Notes: generated from the letters alone by a model not told the origin. A stretch of DNA of 14,630 bases from Anaerolineae bacterium (GCA_007118555.1 SKRJ01000400.1:1-14630), one strand, 5' to 3'; positions 7,980-14,630 are shown, counted from the stretch's first letter. Numbers and translations: made by a program.

Positions 7980-8170
7980 GTACGTAAGCGCTCCATAAAT
8001 ACGGAAATCGCAACCAGGAACTGCCACGAAACAGAGTATCGGCATCTGGCTTACCCATACAGGTGTTCCTCGTTGCGATTGCTTGCCCATAACAGGGGAC
8101 CATGCCTCGCATGGCGTACCCCGATACGATATATAGACGTTCTCGGACGGATATCTCGGCCAGAGACGTG

Positions 8171-8371
8171 CTATCAAAGGTTGGCACAAGACCAGCCTGC
8201 ATGATAGATAGCGTACGGCAAAAAGCGCCGGACGCAAAGATGAGACCCTTTCTGGTTCACTTGCCGGTTAGCAGAAAGGGCCTCAACAAAGATGGGGTGA
8301 ACCACCTTTGCTTTACTATACAGGACATCCTGCTGTTCTGCAAATGCGGTTCACCCCGGCAAAGGGGGTGA
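8171..8371 (+). promoter_or_regulatory. Structured 5' leader with switch-like alternative pairings
   Basis: Hairpin 1: GCTATC (8171-8176) with GATAGC (8206-8211), containing AGGTTG/CAGCCT. Hairpin 2: TGAG-A-CCCTTTCTG (8241-8254) with CAGAAAGGG-C-CTCA (8272-8285), thirteen pairs and one mismatch. The loop of hairpin 2 contains A, GGTTCAC (8254-8260). B, GGGGTGAACC (8294-8303), can pair with A (7 bp, pseudoknot) or with C, GGTTCACCCC (8348-8357, 10 bp). C can instead pair with D, GGGGTGA (8365-8371, 7 bp). Thus A:B plus C:D excludes B:C, the logic of an attenuator or riboswitch. No T-run follows C:D, so the output would more likely be translation, RNA stability or factor-dependent termination. 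No known riboswitch class is recognised. Confidence 0.45.
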
Positions 8372-8440
8372 GCGCCGAAAGAACCTGTCCGACGCTTTGA
8401 TCATCATTCGGTAGAGCATGGAACAGAAGGAGAATCTGAC

Positions 8441-9421
8441 GTGAATACCAAGCGATTGCTTACGGTCATTCTGGCTCTGGCAATGGTTCTGACCCTTGTA
8501 GTGCCCGTCATGGCCCATGGCCATGCCGCTACTGTCGATACGACAGCCATTGTCGATGCCGGAGGCGCAGGTAACGCGCCCGAAGTCCTGGCGGCCTGGC
8601 AGTGGGCTGAGGGGTTCCAGAGTGGCAGAGAGCTTACACCCAACATACGGAGGGCAGAGCCCTGCACAGCCGCCGAGACAGAGATCTGTGTATGGGCCGT
8701 GGTTACGGATCCCAACGGCATCGGAGACATCCAGGATGTCTTCTTCCGAGTCTATCATCCCGATGAGACCTTCAAGGTGCAGGTCCACATGACCCGCCTC
8801 ATGCTCGAGGCTGAGTGGACCGCGGCCAAGGCACTGGCCCGCAACAGTGGCCAGATGACCGCCGAAGAGTCGGTCATCCTGGATGAGATGCTCGAAAAGA
8901 ACGTTGCGGTGATGTACATGGGCTGCTGGACCTACCACACGCATCAGATGGCGGGCATCTATTGGACAATGGTGAGCGGCGTTGACATGGCCGGCAATGT
9001 CGGCACACTGGGCGCCTGGCTGAACATCCTGCCCATCGTCGCGCTGAACATCGACTTTGCCGCTGTCAACTATGGCCCGATCGTGCCCGGCGCCGTCAAG
9101 TGGGTGGCCGGCAGCAGGACCTGGGGCGACGGCCGACCGACCGTGTGGAATCTGGGCAACGTGCCCGCCGGCCTGCGACTGCATAGCTCGGCCATGGTGG
9201 GTATAGCCTACCAGAAGCTGATCGAGGACTTTAATGTTCAGCTTCTCAATCAGCACGTGATCTATCGGGCCAGCGAGTGGGTGACCCTCTGGGGACCGCT
9301 GCTCCCATGCGTATGTGAGCAGATCGACTTTTCCATCCGTCCGCAGTTCGGAATCCCGTCCGACACCTATCAAGGCCAAATGAGACTGGAGATCTTTGCG
9401 CTCGACAACAACAACAGCTAG
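8441..9421 (+). CDS. Secreted protein of unknown function, surface cluster gene 1
   Basis: The product has 326 residues. The start is GTG at 8441, eight bases after AAGGAG. Residues 1-25 are a signal peptide (KR, hydrophobic core, cleavage after VMA). Residues about 75-206 form a domain that I align with two regions of gene 3. Shared positions are a Cys (75) ten residues before Trp85, a helical stretch EWTAAKALARNSGQMTAEESVILDEM, and a 49-residue segment starting MYMGCWTY and ending LPIVALNIDF that matches gene 3 residue for residue in length. The rest (206-326) is a beta-rich domain with GDGRPTVWNLGNV (229-241), also shared with gene 3. Seven or so cysteines and the export signal suggest an extracellular, possibly disulfide-linked protein. 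No membrane anchor is present. The function is unknown; a pilus, fibre or surface-layer component is a guess. Confidence 0.8.
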   Translation: MNTKRLLTVILALAMVLTLVVPVMAHGHAATVDTTAIVDAGGAGNAPEVLAAWQWAEGFQSGRELTPNIRRAEPCTAAETEICVWAVVTDPNGIGDIQDVFFRVYHPDETFKVQVHMTRLMLEAEWTAAKALARNSGQMTAEESVILDEMLEKNVAVMYMGCWTYHTHQMAGIYWTMVSGVDMAGNVGTLGAWLNILPIVALNIDFAAVNYGPIVPGAVKWVAGSRTWGDGRPTVWNLGNVPAGLRLHSSAMVGIAYQKLIEDFNVQLLNQHVIYRASEWVTLWGPLLPCVCEQIDFSIRPQFGIPSDTYQGQMRLEIFALDNNNS

Positions 9422-9438
9422 GCTCGCCTAGCCCAGTG

Positions 9439-9467
9439 GCGTGCGGCCGATGACCTCGGCCGCACGC
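9439..9467 (+). other. Strong GC hairpin after gene 1
   Basis: GCGTGCGGCCGA (9439-9450), loop TGACC, TCGGCCGCACGC (9456-9467): a perfect 12-bp stem 17 bp past the stop. No T-run follows, so it may act as an mRNA 3'-end stabiliser or processing site, leaving gene 1 more abundant than the downstream genes, rather than as a full terminator. Confidence 0.5.
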
Positions 9468-9575
9468 TACCCTGGATTGTACACCTGTTTGAGGCCTGCG
9501 GACTTGACGCCCGATCATCCCCTATCGTTACAGTAAGCGTTGCAGGACACCCTTTTGATCCATAGGAGGCATATC

Positions 9576-10907
9576 TTGAGAGCCATACAACGAGGACTCG
9601 CTCTGCTGGCCCTGGTGATCCTGATCGGACTGGCCTTGACGCCCAAGATAATGGCCGGGGGAGGAATCGGCCTGGCACCCGCCAGAATCGAGCTCAGCGA
9701 CGCCATGCGCGGTGGCGAGTATGACTATACGCTCATACTGATCAACCCTGGCGATGGAGAGACCTACTATACCCTCGGCACCGAAGAAGGCGAGGCGGCT
9801 GCCTGGGTAAGCTACTTTGAGCATGAAGGCGCCGAGAACCCAATCGAGGGCATCCTCGTGCCGGGCGACACTCGCATGCCTCTCATGGTACGCTTCAATA
9901 TCCCAGAAGACGCTGCGAATCGCACCTATGAGGTAAATCTCTTGGTAGAGGCCGGGCTCGCACCTCCCGACGCTGCAGCACCAAGAGCTAGAAGAGAGTC
10001 CCTCGGAGGTGCCGAAGTTATGGTCCGTATCGCGTCAGAGGTAACCATCGATGTAACCGGGACCCAGATCCTGACGGCCGATGTGACCAGCATCATGGTC
10101 GAGAACACCGAGGTGAACTATCCCCTGCGCACCACGGTGCATATGCGCAACACCGGGAACGTCGACGCCCGGCCCGAGGTTCGGGTCGAAGCCTGGCAAG
10201 ATGGGCAACTGGTGAGAGAATATGTGTTCGCAGAAGAGGTGATCAAGCCGGGCGCTAATGCCGTTATTATGGGTGAGGGCGATACAACGGGTATGGAAGA
10301 CGGCGAATACCTCGTCAACGTCTCGGTGCGCCTGGGTGGCCAAGAGATCAGCACGTACGAAAGAGAGGTCTCGTTGTTCCCTGTGGGCACCCTCACACGC
10401 AGGGGGGATCTTGTGGCGTTAGAGATCGAGGGAGAGCCCTATGTCGGTCGTGTGCTCAGGATTCTGGGTACCTTTGTCAACACCGGGCAGATCGAGACCA
10501 TGGCACAGCTTGTGGTCGAGGTCTACCGCGACGGCAGTATGATTGCCATAGAGGAGGGCCGCGAGATCCGCATTCTGCCCAAGCAGAGCGAAGTGGTCAG
10601 GGCCTATTATGAGCTGAACGAGCCGGGAGACTATCAGTTCAAGGCCCACGTCTATTACGAGGGCAGAGTCACGGATACGGCAGAGCAGACGATTCGGGTG
10701 ACCTCGGGTCCTGCTCCACAGCAAGAGGGGGCAGGAGAGAGCCTTCGGGCGGCACTGCGCAGCCTACTGGAGCTGCCCTCATTGGTTGCCCAGGGCGACC
10801 GCCGTGCGCTGTTTGGCGTTGGCATTACCCTGCTCATGGTGGCCCTGATCTACACGGTCGTCTCGGCACTGAACCAGCGCCGCAAGGGGGATCACAGCAA
10901 GGCCTGA
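9576..10907 (+). CDS. Exported, C-terminally membrane-anchored beta-sandwich protein, surface cluster gene 2
   Basis: The product has 443 residues. The start is TTG at 9576, six bases after a perfect AGGAGG (9564-9569); an upstream TTG at 9540 has no such site. Residues 1-27 are a signal peptide (ending KIMA). The first domain, GIGLAPARIELSDAMRGGEY onward, with AAAWVSYFE, a VPGDTRMPLMVRFNIPEDA turn and a TYEVNLLVEAG strand, resembles DUF916/WxL-interacting and NEW3-like Ig folds. Two further Ig-like repeats follow (MRNTGNVDARPEVRVEAW; GTFVNTGQIETMAQLVVEVY). Residues about 411-432 are a membrane segment with a short basic cytoplasmic tail (NQRRKGDHSKA). It would hold the two secreted neighbours at the cell surface. 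The family resemblance is by pattern only; topology is well supported. Confidence 0.8.
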   Translation: MRAIQRGLALLALVILIGLALTPKIMAGGGIGLAPARIELSDAMRGGEYDYTLILINPGDGETYYTLGTEEGEAAAWVSYFEHEGAENPIEGILVPGDTRMPLMVRFNIPEDAANRTYEVNLLVEAGLAPPDAAAPRARRESLGGAEVMVRIASEVTIDVTGTQILTADVTSIMVENTEVNYPLRTTVHMRNTGNVDARPEVRVEAWQDGQLVREYVFAEEVIKPGANAVIMGEGDTTGMEDGEYLVNVSVRLGGQEISTYEREVSLFPVGTLTRRGDLVALEIEGEPYVGRVLRILGTFVNTGQIETMAQLVVEVYRDGSMIAIEEGREIRILPKQSEVVRAYYELNEPGDYQFKAHVYYEGRVTDTAEQTIRVTSGPAPQQEGAGESLRAALRSLLELPSLVAQGDRRALFGVGITLLMVALIYTVVSALNQRRKGDHSKA

Positions 10908-10909
10908 GC

Positions 10910-10971
10910 CGCGGTCCATAGTGGGACAGCATAGCAATAGTGGCCCAGGAGATGCATTGTCCTTGGCCGCG
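10910..10971 (+). other. Intercistronic hairpin reaching the gene 3 ribosome site
   Basis: Nested pairs CGCGG (10910-10914)/CCGCG (10967-10971), GGACA (10924-10928)/TGTCC (10958-10962) and GCAT (10929-10932)/ATGC (10952-10955) fill the gap between genes 2 and 3. The outer arm touches the GAGGGG ribosome site (10971-10976), so the structure may tune translation of gene 3. No promoter is seen, which supports an operon. Confidence 0.35.
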
Positions 10972-10984
10972 AGGGGAAACGATA

Positions 10985-13084
10985 ATGACTCCTGATAGCA
11001 GATCGGGATTGCCGATACAGAATCGTGGACGCTTTGTGTTGCGTCTGTGCGTGGCTCTCCTGCTGATTAGCCAGTTGGTCCTGGCCCCCCTGGCGCACCA
11101 TGCTTTTCGAGGCGTTTTCACGGCACACGCAGAGGCGCAAGCCGAGGGAGAGGAGGGGCCGGCCGAGATTGGCGGCGAGGGGTCCCTACCAGAGCCAACG
11201 GCCGAGCCAGAACCGACGGCCGCGCCAGAACCGACAACCGCGCCAGAGCCAACGGCCGAGCCAGCGGCATGTGCGGAGGCGCTATTGGTGGCCATGTGGG
11301 TAATGCCCGATAAGGGCGGTTTTCCCATGGAGCCGGGCGCAACCGCCCGAGTCTGGGTCGTGACCCGAAAAGCCGAGGGGATGTCCACCCAGGGCAGTCT
11401 GCTGCGTGCAGGCGAGAGCCATATTGCCACGCTGCACTATGAACCCGTAAAAGACTCGGAGGAGATCCGTTCGGCTTCGGAGGCCGCCAAGCAGCTAGGA
11501 CTCGTAGACAGGGGCCAACTCCAACAGATCAAGGCGGGCATTAACGCCGGCCAGACGCAAGCGGCGCGCAGTGCCCTTGAGGTACCCTCCGGGAACGGCA
11601 CGCCAGGTACAGAGGACTACAAGGTAATGGCCCACGTGTCCGGCGACCCTGCCTGCCCCGAACTGCATGCCGACGTCATTATCCAGGTGCGCGGTCCCGA
11701 GCCGACAGCCACGACGATACCGACCGCCACGCCCGAGCCTACGCCCACAGCGACGCCGACGCTAGAGCCCACCGCTACGCGGACACCGACGGCTACGCCT
11801 ACGCGGACGCCGACGGCCACGCCTACGCGGACGCCAACGGCCACGCCAACACGGACGCCAACGGCCACGCCAACACGGACGCCAACGGCCACGCCAACAC
11901 GGACGCCAACCGCCACACCCAGGCCCACAAGGGCAGCGACGCGGACGCCGACCGCTACGCCTACGCGAACGCCAACGGCCACGCCGACAGCCACAACGAC
12001 GCCAACGGCCAGGGCGACACCAGCGCAGACGCCGACCCCGACAGGTCCGGCCCAATTGGCGCCTACTCTGACGCCAGAGATCACCCCGATTGCCGGGGAC
12101 ATGACACCGATACCCAATCCGAGCCCGACGGAAACCCAGATGCTTGAGCCTGCTGATCCGCCCAGTCTTATACGCCGGCCCACCTATCAGGCGATAGGTA
12201 CGCCTACTCCCACACCCGATACCTATGCCAGGCCATCTCCTGAACCGACCCCCTTCCCGCCCTCGGAGGAGGTATGCGAGCCCCATGACATCCTGGCGCT
12301 CTGGCTGCTGCCGGATGACGATCCCGCCCTGGCAGGGATGCAGATTGCGCCGCTGCCGGGAGCTGATCGGGAGATCGAGGTCTGGCTGGTTGTACGAACG
12401 TACGAGCAAGCGACAGTTGCGGTCGAGTGGTTCCAGCAGAATGGCGGCTCGATGGGCACGGTGCCGCTGAACGTCACCTCATGGGAGGCGGGTGAACAAG
12501 CCCTGAAAAAGGGTGCCGCCAGTGGGGCCCTGACCGACACGGACCTGGCCAACATCGATGATGCACGTATGATGCAAGAGGCTCTCATCTATACAGGGGC
12601 CATCACCATGCGCCCCAGCGATCCCGCCGGTGATTATGACGTGGTAGCGAGTGTGACGTCCGAGACATGCGCGCCGCTGTCGTTGGCCAGCCGATTCGAG
12701 TATCTGCCGCTGCTGGTGCTGGAGATCGACTTTGACACGCTCCCCTTTGGGCATGTGGCGCCCATGGAGCAAGCGGTCATCTCGGGCGACACCCACTTTG
12801 TGCCGGGAGACGGACGGCCAACGATCCGCAATACGGGCAATGTCGCAGGACGCCTGCAGGTCCTCTTTGAGCCCATGACCCTGGCCAATGGCTCGGGGCA
12901 AATCACCGAGTGGGAGGTCACCTTCCTGGATGAGACGTTGCATGTGCAGGCCTCGGAGCCTGCGACCTTTGCGCGATGGCTCGATCCGGGTGCCGTGGTA
13001 GCCATTGACATGGCCTTTACCGCCACAGCCCAGATGCCGGAAGGGCAGTACTCGGGAAGCATGTTGTTGATGCTGCTCCCATAG
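10985..13084 (+). CDS. Large secreted Thr/Pro-linker protein with duplicated domain, surface cluster gene 3
   Basis: The product has 699 residues. The start is ATG at 10985 after GAGGGG; GTG 10940 in frame is less likely. An N-terminal export signal with a long basic lead covers about residues 1-50. A short Pro/Glu/Thr spacer (about 62-94) precedes domain A (96-236), which starts C-x8-W with AMWVMPD and closes with Cys224. A Thr/Pro-rich linker (about 240-428) with TPTATPTR repeats follows. Domain B (431-575) repeats the pattern: Cys431, [17 protein letters not shown], a helical [20 protein letters not shown], and Cys562. The last part (580-699) has [17 protein letters not shown] (608-620) and [13 protein letters not shown], and matches the end of gene 1. 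The protein is like gene 1 with an extra domain on a long stalk. There is no anchor or sortase motif. The function is unknown; a terminator follows, closing the unit. Confidence 0.82.
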   Translation: MTPDSRSGLPIQNRGRFVLRLCVALLLISQLVLAPLAHHAFRGVFTAHAEAQAEGEEGPAEIGGEGSLPEPTAEPEPTAAPEPTTAPEPTAEPAACAEALLVAMWVMPDKGGFPMEPGATARVWVVTRKAEGMSTQGSLLRAGESHIATLHYEPVKDSEEIRSASEAAKQLGLVDRGQLQQIKAGINAGQTQAARSALEVPSGNGTPGTEDYKVMAHVSGDPACPELHADVIIQVRGPEPTATTIPTATPEPTPTATPTLEPTATRTPTATPTRTPTATPTRTPTATPTRTPTATPTRTPTATPTRTPTATPRPTRAATRTPTATPTRTPTATPTATTTPTARATPAQTPTPTGPAQLAPTLTPEITPIAGDMTPIPNPSPTETQMLEPADPPSLIRRPTYQAIGTPTPTPDTYARPSPEPTPFPPSEEVCEPHDILALWLLPDDDPALAGMQIAPLPGADREIEVWLVVRTYEQATVAVEWFQQNGGSMGTVPLNVTSWEAGEQALKKGAASGALTDTDLANIDDARMMQEALIYTGAITMRPSDPAGDYDVVASVTSETCAPLSLASRFEYLPLLVLEIDFDTLPFGHVAPMEQAVISGDTHFVPGDGRPTIRNTGNVAGRLQVLFEPMTLANGSGQITEWEVTFLDETLHVQASEPATFARWLDPGAVVAIDMAFTATAQMPEGQYSGSMLLMLLP
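11783..11902 (+). repeat. Five 24-bp tandem repeats inside the Thr/Pro linker
   Basis: Five consecutive 24-bp units each encode TPTATPTR. Units at 11831, 11855 and 11879 are identical at DNA level; the units at 11783 and 11807 differ at a few positions. Similar degenerate copies continue to about 12010. The identity of three units points to recent slippage expansion, so stalk length may vary between strains. Confidence 0.85.
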
Positions 13085-13112
13085 GGGCATCGCTCAGCGC
13101 GATTCGCCACAC

Positions 13113-13148
13113 ACAGGCATGGTGTTAGCGCCATGCCTGTTCTTTTTG
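13113..13148 (+). terminator. Intrinsic terminator closing the secreted-protein cluster
   Basis: ACAGGCATGG (13113-13122), loop TGTTAGCG, CCATGCCTGT (13131-13140), followed by TCTTTTTG. A perfect 10-bp stem and a T-run 29 bp after the gene 3 stop make this the clearest terminator in the window. Confidence 0.92.
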
Positions 13149-13294
13149 GTACGGGACGAGACAGGATGTCCTCGCACGATGGGAACGCTGCCCGTCCCCC
13201 CGAGCCTGTGATGGCCCTGTGCAACCAATCTGTGCCATGCAGTCATTATAGAGCAATCTCCCTCTCACCTCGGCGCATTTTGGCTCCATACCGC

Positions 13295-13323
13295 TTGACT
13301 ATAGAACTTTTGTTCTATATGCT
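13295..13323 (+). promoter_or_regulatory. imuA promoter
   Basis: TTGACT (13295-13300), a 17-nt spacer, TATGCT (13318-13323). Transcription from about 13330 gives a very short leader before ATG 13342. The spacer is occupied by a LexA-type operator, so repressor and polymerase would exclude each other. Confidence 0.75.
13300..13319. promoter_or_regulatory. LexA (SOS) operator in the imuA promoter
   Basis: Eight-base perfect arms TATAGAAC and GTTCTATA around TTTT. The core GAAC-N4-GTTC is the Gram-positive/actinobacterial LexA (Cheo) box. Its place between -35 and -10 of a DNA-damage mutagenesis operon fits repression by LexA and induction by DNA damage. Confidence 0.75.
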
Positions 13324-13341
13324 TTTGGTAGAGGCGGAATC

Positions 13342-14079
13342 ATGGCCCAACAACAAAGCAAACAGCAACTCCAGGCTACCGTGGCCGCCATCCAGGCGCG
13401 CTGGGGGCCACGCGCCCTCACCACGGCCCGCGAGCGCAAACCTCCCGGCGGCCTGCCCAGCAGCATCGCGGCGCTGGATGCCCTTTTGCCTCACGGTGGC
13501 TTCCCCCGCGGGGGGATCGCCGAGCTCTGCGGCTATGGCACAGCGGGGCACCTGCCCATCGCGGCCCGGGCCCTGGCCCAGGCCCAGGGGGTCCACAGCC
13601 AGGTGGTGGCCGTGGACGCCGAGGGCAGCCTCGATCTGGCCACCCTGGCGCACTGTGGCGTGCAGATGGAGACGCTGGCCATCCTGCGGGCCCGGAATTT
13701 CGCCCACGCCCTGCAAATGACCACCGACCTGCTGCAGGCCGGGTTCGCCGGGGCGCTGCTCTTGGACCGGCTGCGCGACCTGTACGCCCTGGCCGATGGC
13801 GAGACGCTGCAACGCCTGGAGCAGGCGCTGCGAGACTGGGGGCCGCTGCTGGCCCGCTCGGGCACGACGCTGCTCTGGCTCACCGAGCTCTCGGCGCCGG
13901 GGCTCTATCCCGAGGGGCTGCCCCTGGCCTATGCCGCCGGCGTACGGCTGCTGTGCGAGCACCAACGCTGGCTGGCCCGGGGCCAACGGGTGACCGGCTA
14001 TGTCTCCCGGGTAACCCTGTGCAAGAGCCGGGGCGGCAGCCCGGAGGCCCATCTGACGTTACGCTTTTCTCTGGCTTAG
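13342..14079 (+). CDS. imuA: ImuA-like RecA-fold protein of translesion synthesis
   Basis: The product has 245 residues. It reads like a shortened, diverged RecA: LPSSIAALDALLPHGGFPRGGIAEL matches the RecA segment before Walker A, VVAVDAEGSLDLATLAHCGV matches the region around the RecA Asp-Ala-Glu, and near the C-terminus SRVTLCKSRGGSPEAHLTL matches the late RecA strand. The Walker A position reads GYGTAGHLP with no Lys-Thr/Ser, so ordinary ATP binding is doubtful. ImuA works with ImuB and DnaE2 in error-prone repair of damaged DNA. The gene is 10 bp upstream of an imuB-like gene and has a LexA box in its promoter, which together support the name. The start is ATG 13342, preceded by GAGGCGGA. 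SulA-like annotation is sometimes given to this family. Confidence 0.8.
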   Translation: MAQQQSKQQLQATVAAIQARWGPRALTTARERKPPGGLPSSIAALDALLPHGGFPRGGIAELCGYGTAGHLPIAARALAQAQGVHSQVVAVDAEGSLDLATLAHCGVQMETLAILRARNFAHALQMTTDLLQAGFAGALLLDRLRDLYALADGETLQRLEQALRDWGPLLARSGTTLLWLTELSAPGLYPEGLPLAYAAGVRLLCEHQRWLARGQRVTGYVSRVTLCKSRGGSPEAHLTLRFSLA

Positions 14080-14089
14080 GAGGCAGACG

Positions 14090-14630
14090 ATGAACCAAAC
14101 AAGTACATCCCAGCGCATAGCCTGCCTGTTGCTCGAGGGGTGCCCCCCCGAGGCGAGCGAATCGCTGTGGGAGGCCCTGTGTGCCCACAGCCCCGGCGTG
14201 GAACGGGTCGAGGGCGCAGGGCAATTCTACCTGGATGTGGGGCATGTCGCGCCCCGCTATGGCGACGAGGCGGGCTGGTGCCGCGCCGTGCTGCACGAGG
14301 TCCGGGCCCAGGGCCTGGCCGGGGCGCGGCTGGGCTTGGCGGGATGCAAATTCGCCGCCGAGATCGCAGCCTGCATGGCCCCGCCCGAGCCCGGCTACCG
14401 CGTCGTGGACACGTCCGACGCCCGCTTTTTGGCGCCCCTGCCCCTGGACGCGCTGCCCCTCTCCAACGACGCCCGGCGGCGCCTGCGGGTGCTGGGGCTC
14501 GAGACCATGGGCAAGCTGGCAGCCCTGCCCGGCGCCGCCGTGGCCGAGCAGTTTGGCCCCGAGAGCCTGCCCGCCTGGCGTTGGGCCCGGGGCCAGGACG
14601 AGCGCCCTGTGCTGGGGCGGCGCTGCCAGA
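14090..14630 (+). CDS. imuB: ImuB-like Y-family polymerase protein lacking the usual N-terminus, 3' end outside window
   Basis: 180 residues are present and the gene runs off the right edge. The start is ATG 14090, six bases after a perfect AGGAGG. Residues about 25-80 (LCAHSPGVERVEGAGQFYLDVG, then RLGLAGCKFAAEIAA) correspond to the later palm of ImuB/DinB proteins. FLAPLPLDALPLSNDARRRLRVLGLETMGKLAALPGAAVAEQFGPE matches the following thumb/helix-hairpin-helix part. The first 80 or so residues of normal family members, with the first catalytic Asp and the fingers, are absent, and there is no SxDE motif. This fits ImuB's known role as a non-catalytic adaptor that links DnaE2 to the sliding clamp. 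A dnaE2 gene would be expected further downstream. The clamp-binding motif, if any, lies outside the window. Confidence 0.72.
   Translation, partial: MNQTSTSQRIACLLLEGCPPEASESLWEALCAHSPGVERVEGAGQFYLDVGHVAPRYGDEAGWCRAVLHEVRAQGLAGARLGLAGCKFAAEIAACMAPPEPGYRVVDTSDARFLAPLPLDALPLSNDARRRLRVLGLETMGKLAALPGAAVAEQFGPESLPAWRWARGQDERPVLGRRCQ

Larger units (their letters stand above)
7781..7987 (+). repeat. Two copies of a diverged promoter module, 122 bp apart
   Basis: Positions 7781-7865 and 7903-7987 align at a constant offset of 122 bp. Shared blocks are TTTTCGC(C/T)GAACTTG (7793 and 7915), CTATTGACAG (7827 and 7949), and CAGGGACTATGCTA (7840 and 7962). Differences are scattered, so the duplication is old or selected. 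The stretch is more AT-rich than the genes. Just upstream is the palindrome TTCACGTGAA (7774-7783). Between the copies are short GC hairpins (CCCC-TGCT-GGGG, 7876-7887). Confidence 0.75.

Noticed and set aside
8084..8112. A possible third copy of the promoter module (TTGCCC-N17-CTCGCA)
   Set aside because: Only scattered bases of the spacer match and both hexamers are poor, so it is probably chance.
7948..8237. Minus-strand reading frames of 84-89 codons in the gene-free stretch
   Set aside because: They overlap the P2 promoter and leader structures and have no ribosome site or protein-like composition.
8231..8239. GACGCAAAG nonamer, as in the c-di-GMP-I (GEMM) riboswitch, in the leader of gene 1
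   Set aside because: The expected GGCAAACC-type element followed by a GNRA-capped stem directly before the nonamer, and the closing helix after it, are not found; the following hairpin pairs with itself. The nonamer alone is weak evidence, though a distant variant cannot be excluded.
8102..8371. An 89-codon plus-strand reading frame in the leader, with AGGGGA before its ATG
   Set aside because: Third-position GC is much lower than in neighbouring genes, the product has no recognisable domain or signal, and the frame crosses the paired RNA segments and ends inside segment D. A leader peptide remains possible but is not supported.
9504..9534. TTGACG with TACAGT as a promoter for gene 2
   Set aside because: The 19-nt spacing is long and the -10 is weak; read-through past the hairpin is as likely.
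11783..11902. CRISPR-like array
   Set aside because: The 24-bp units are directly contiguous without spacers and keep the reading frame of the Thr/Pro linker.
11617..12409. Minus-strand frames with Val/Gly or Arg-rich repeats opposite the Thr/Pro linker
   Set aside because: They are the reverse reading of the 24-bp repeats and have no independent support.

Overview
The window looks like chromosomal DNA of a high-GC bacterium, most likely a member of the Chloroflexota. This is an inference from the style of the genes: secreted proteins with long Thr/Pro-rich linkers (TPTATPTR repeats), GTG and TTG starts behind strong Shine-Dalgarno sites, a ferredoxin-fused archaeal-type glutamate synthase, and an imuA/imuB pair with a GAAC-N4-GTTC SOS box. 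No 16S rRNA or other marker gene is present to prove it.

Layout. (1) Positions 1-6488 form a nitrogen-assimilation block. On the minus strand lie the N-terminal part of a 2[4Fe-4S]-FMN glutamate synthase (1-819, running off the left edge) and glnA (1110-2537, class I glutamine synthetase with the adenylylation tyrosine). Divergent from glnA on the plus strand is glnE (2901-6488), the adenylyltransferase/deadenylylase that would act on that tyrosine. GlnE is unusual: about 250 residues carrying two ACT-like domains sit between its two nucleotidyltransferase halves, as if a GlnD-type amino-acid sensor had been built into GlnE. (2) Positions 6632-7471 hold two small membrane-protein genes: a bacterial PH-domain protein and a 66-residue CxxC protein with one membrane segment. 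(3) Positions 7472-8440 are a non-coding stretch of almost 1 kb. It holds two diverged copies of a promoter module 122 bp apart and then a long, structured 5' leader with mutually exclusive pairings. (4) Positions 8441-13084 are a three-gene cluster of exported proteins ending at a strong intrinsic terminator. The first and third genes share an unrecognised domain, present once in gene 1 and twice in gene 3, plus a shared C-terminal beta-rich domain. The middle gene is a membrane-anchored beta-sandwich protein resembling DUF916/NEW3-like proteins. The cluster looks like a cell-surface structure or complex. (5) Positions 13295-14630 are a LexA-type, SOS-regulated mutagenesis cassette: promoter with operator, imuA (RecA-like, degenerate Walker A) and the start of an imuB-like gene that lacks the usual N-terminal polymerase segment.

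The best candidates for something undescribed are the secreted three-gene cluster with its repeated domain and switch-like leader, and the ACT-containing GlnE. All assignments rest on reading motifs by eye; no database search was run.
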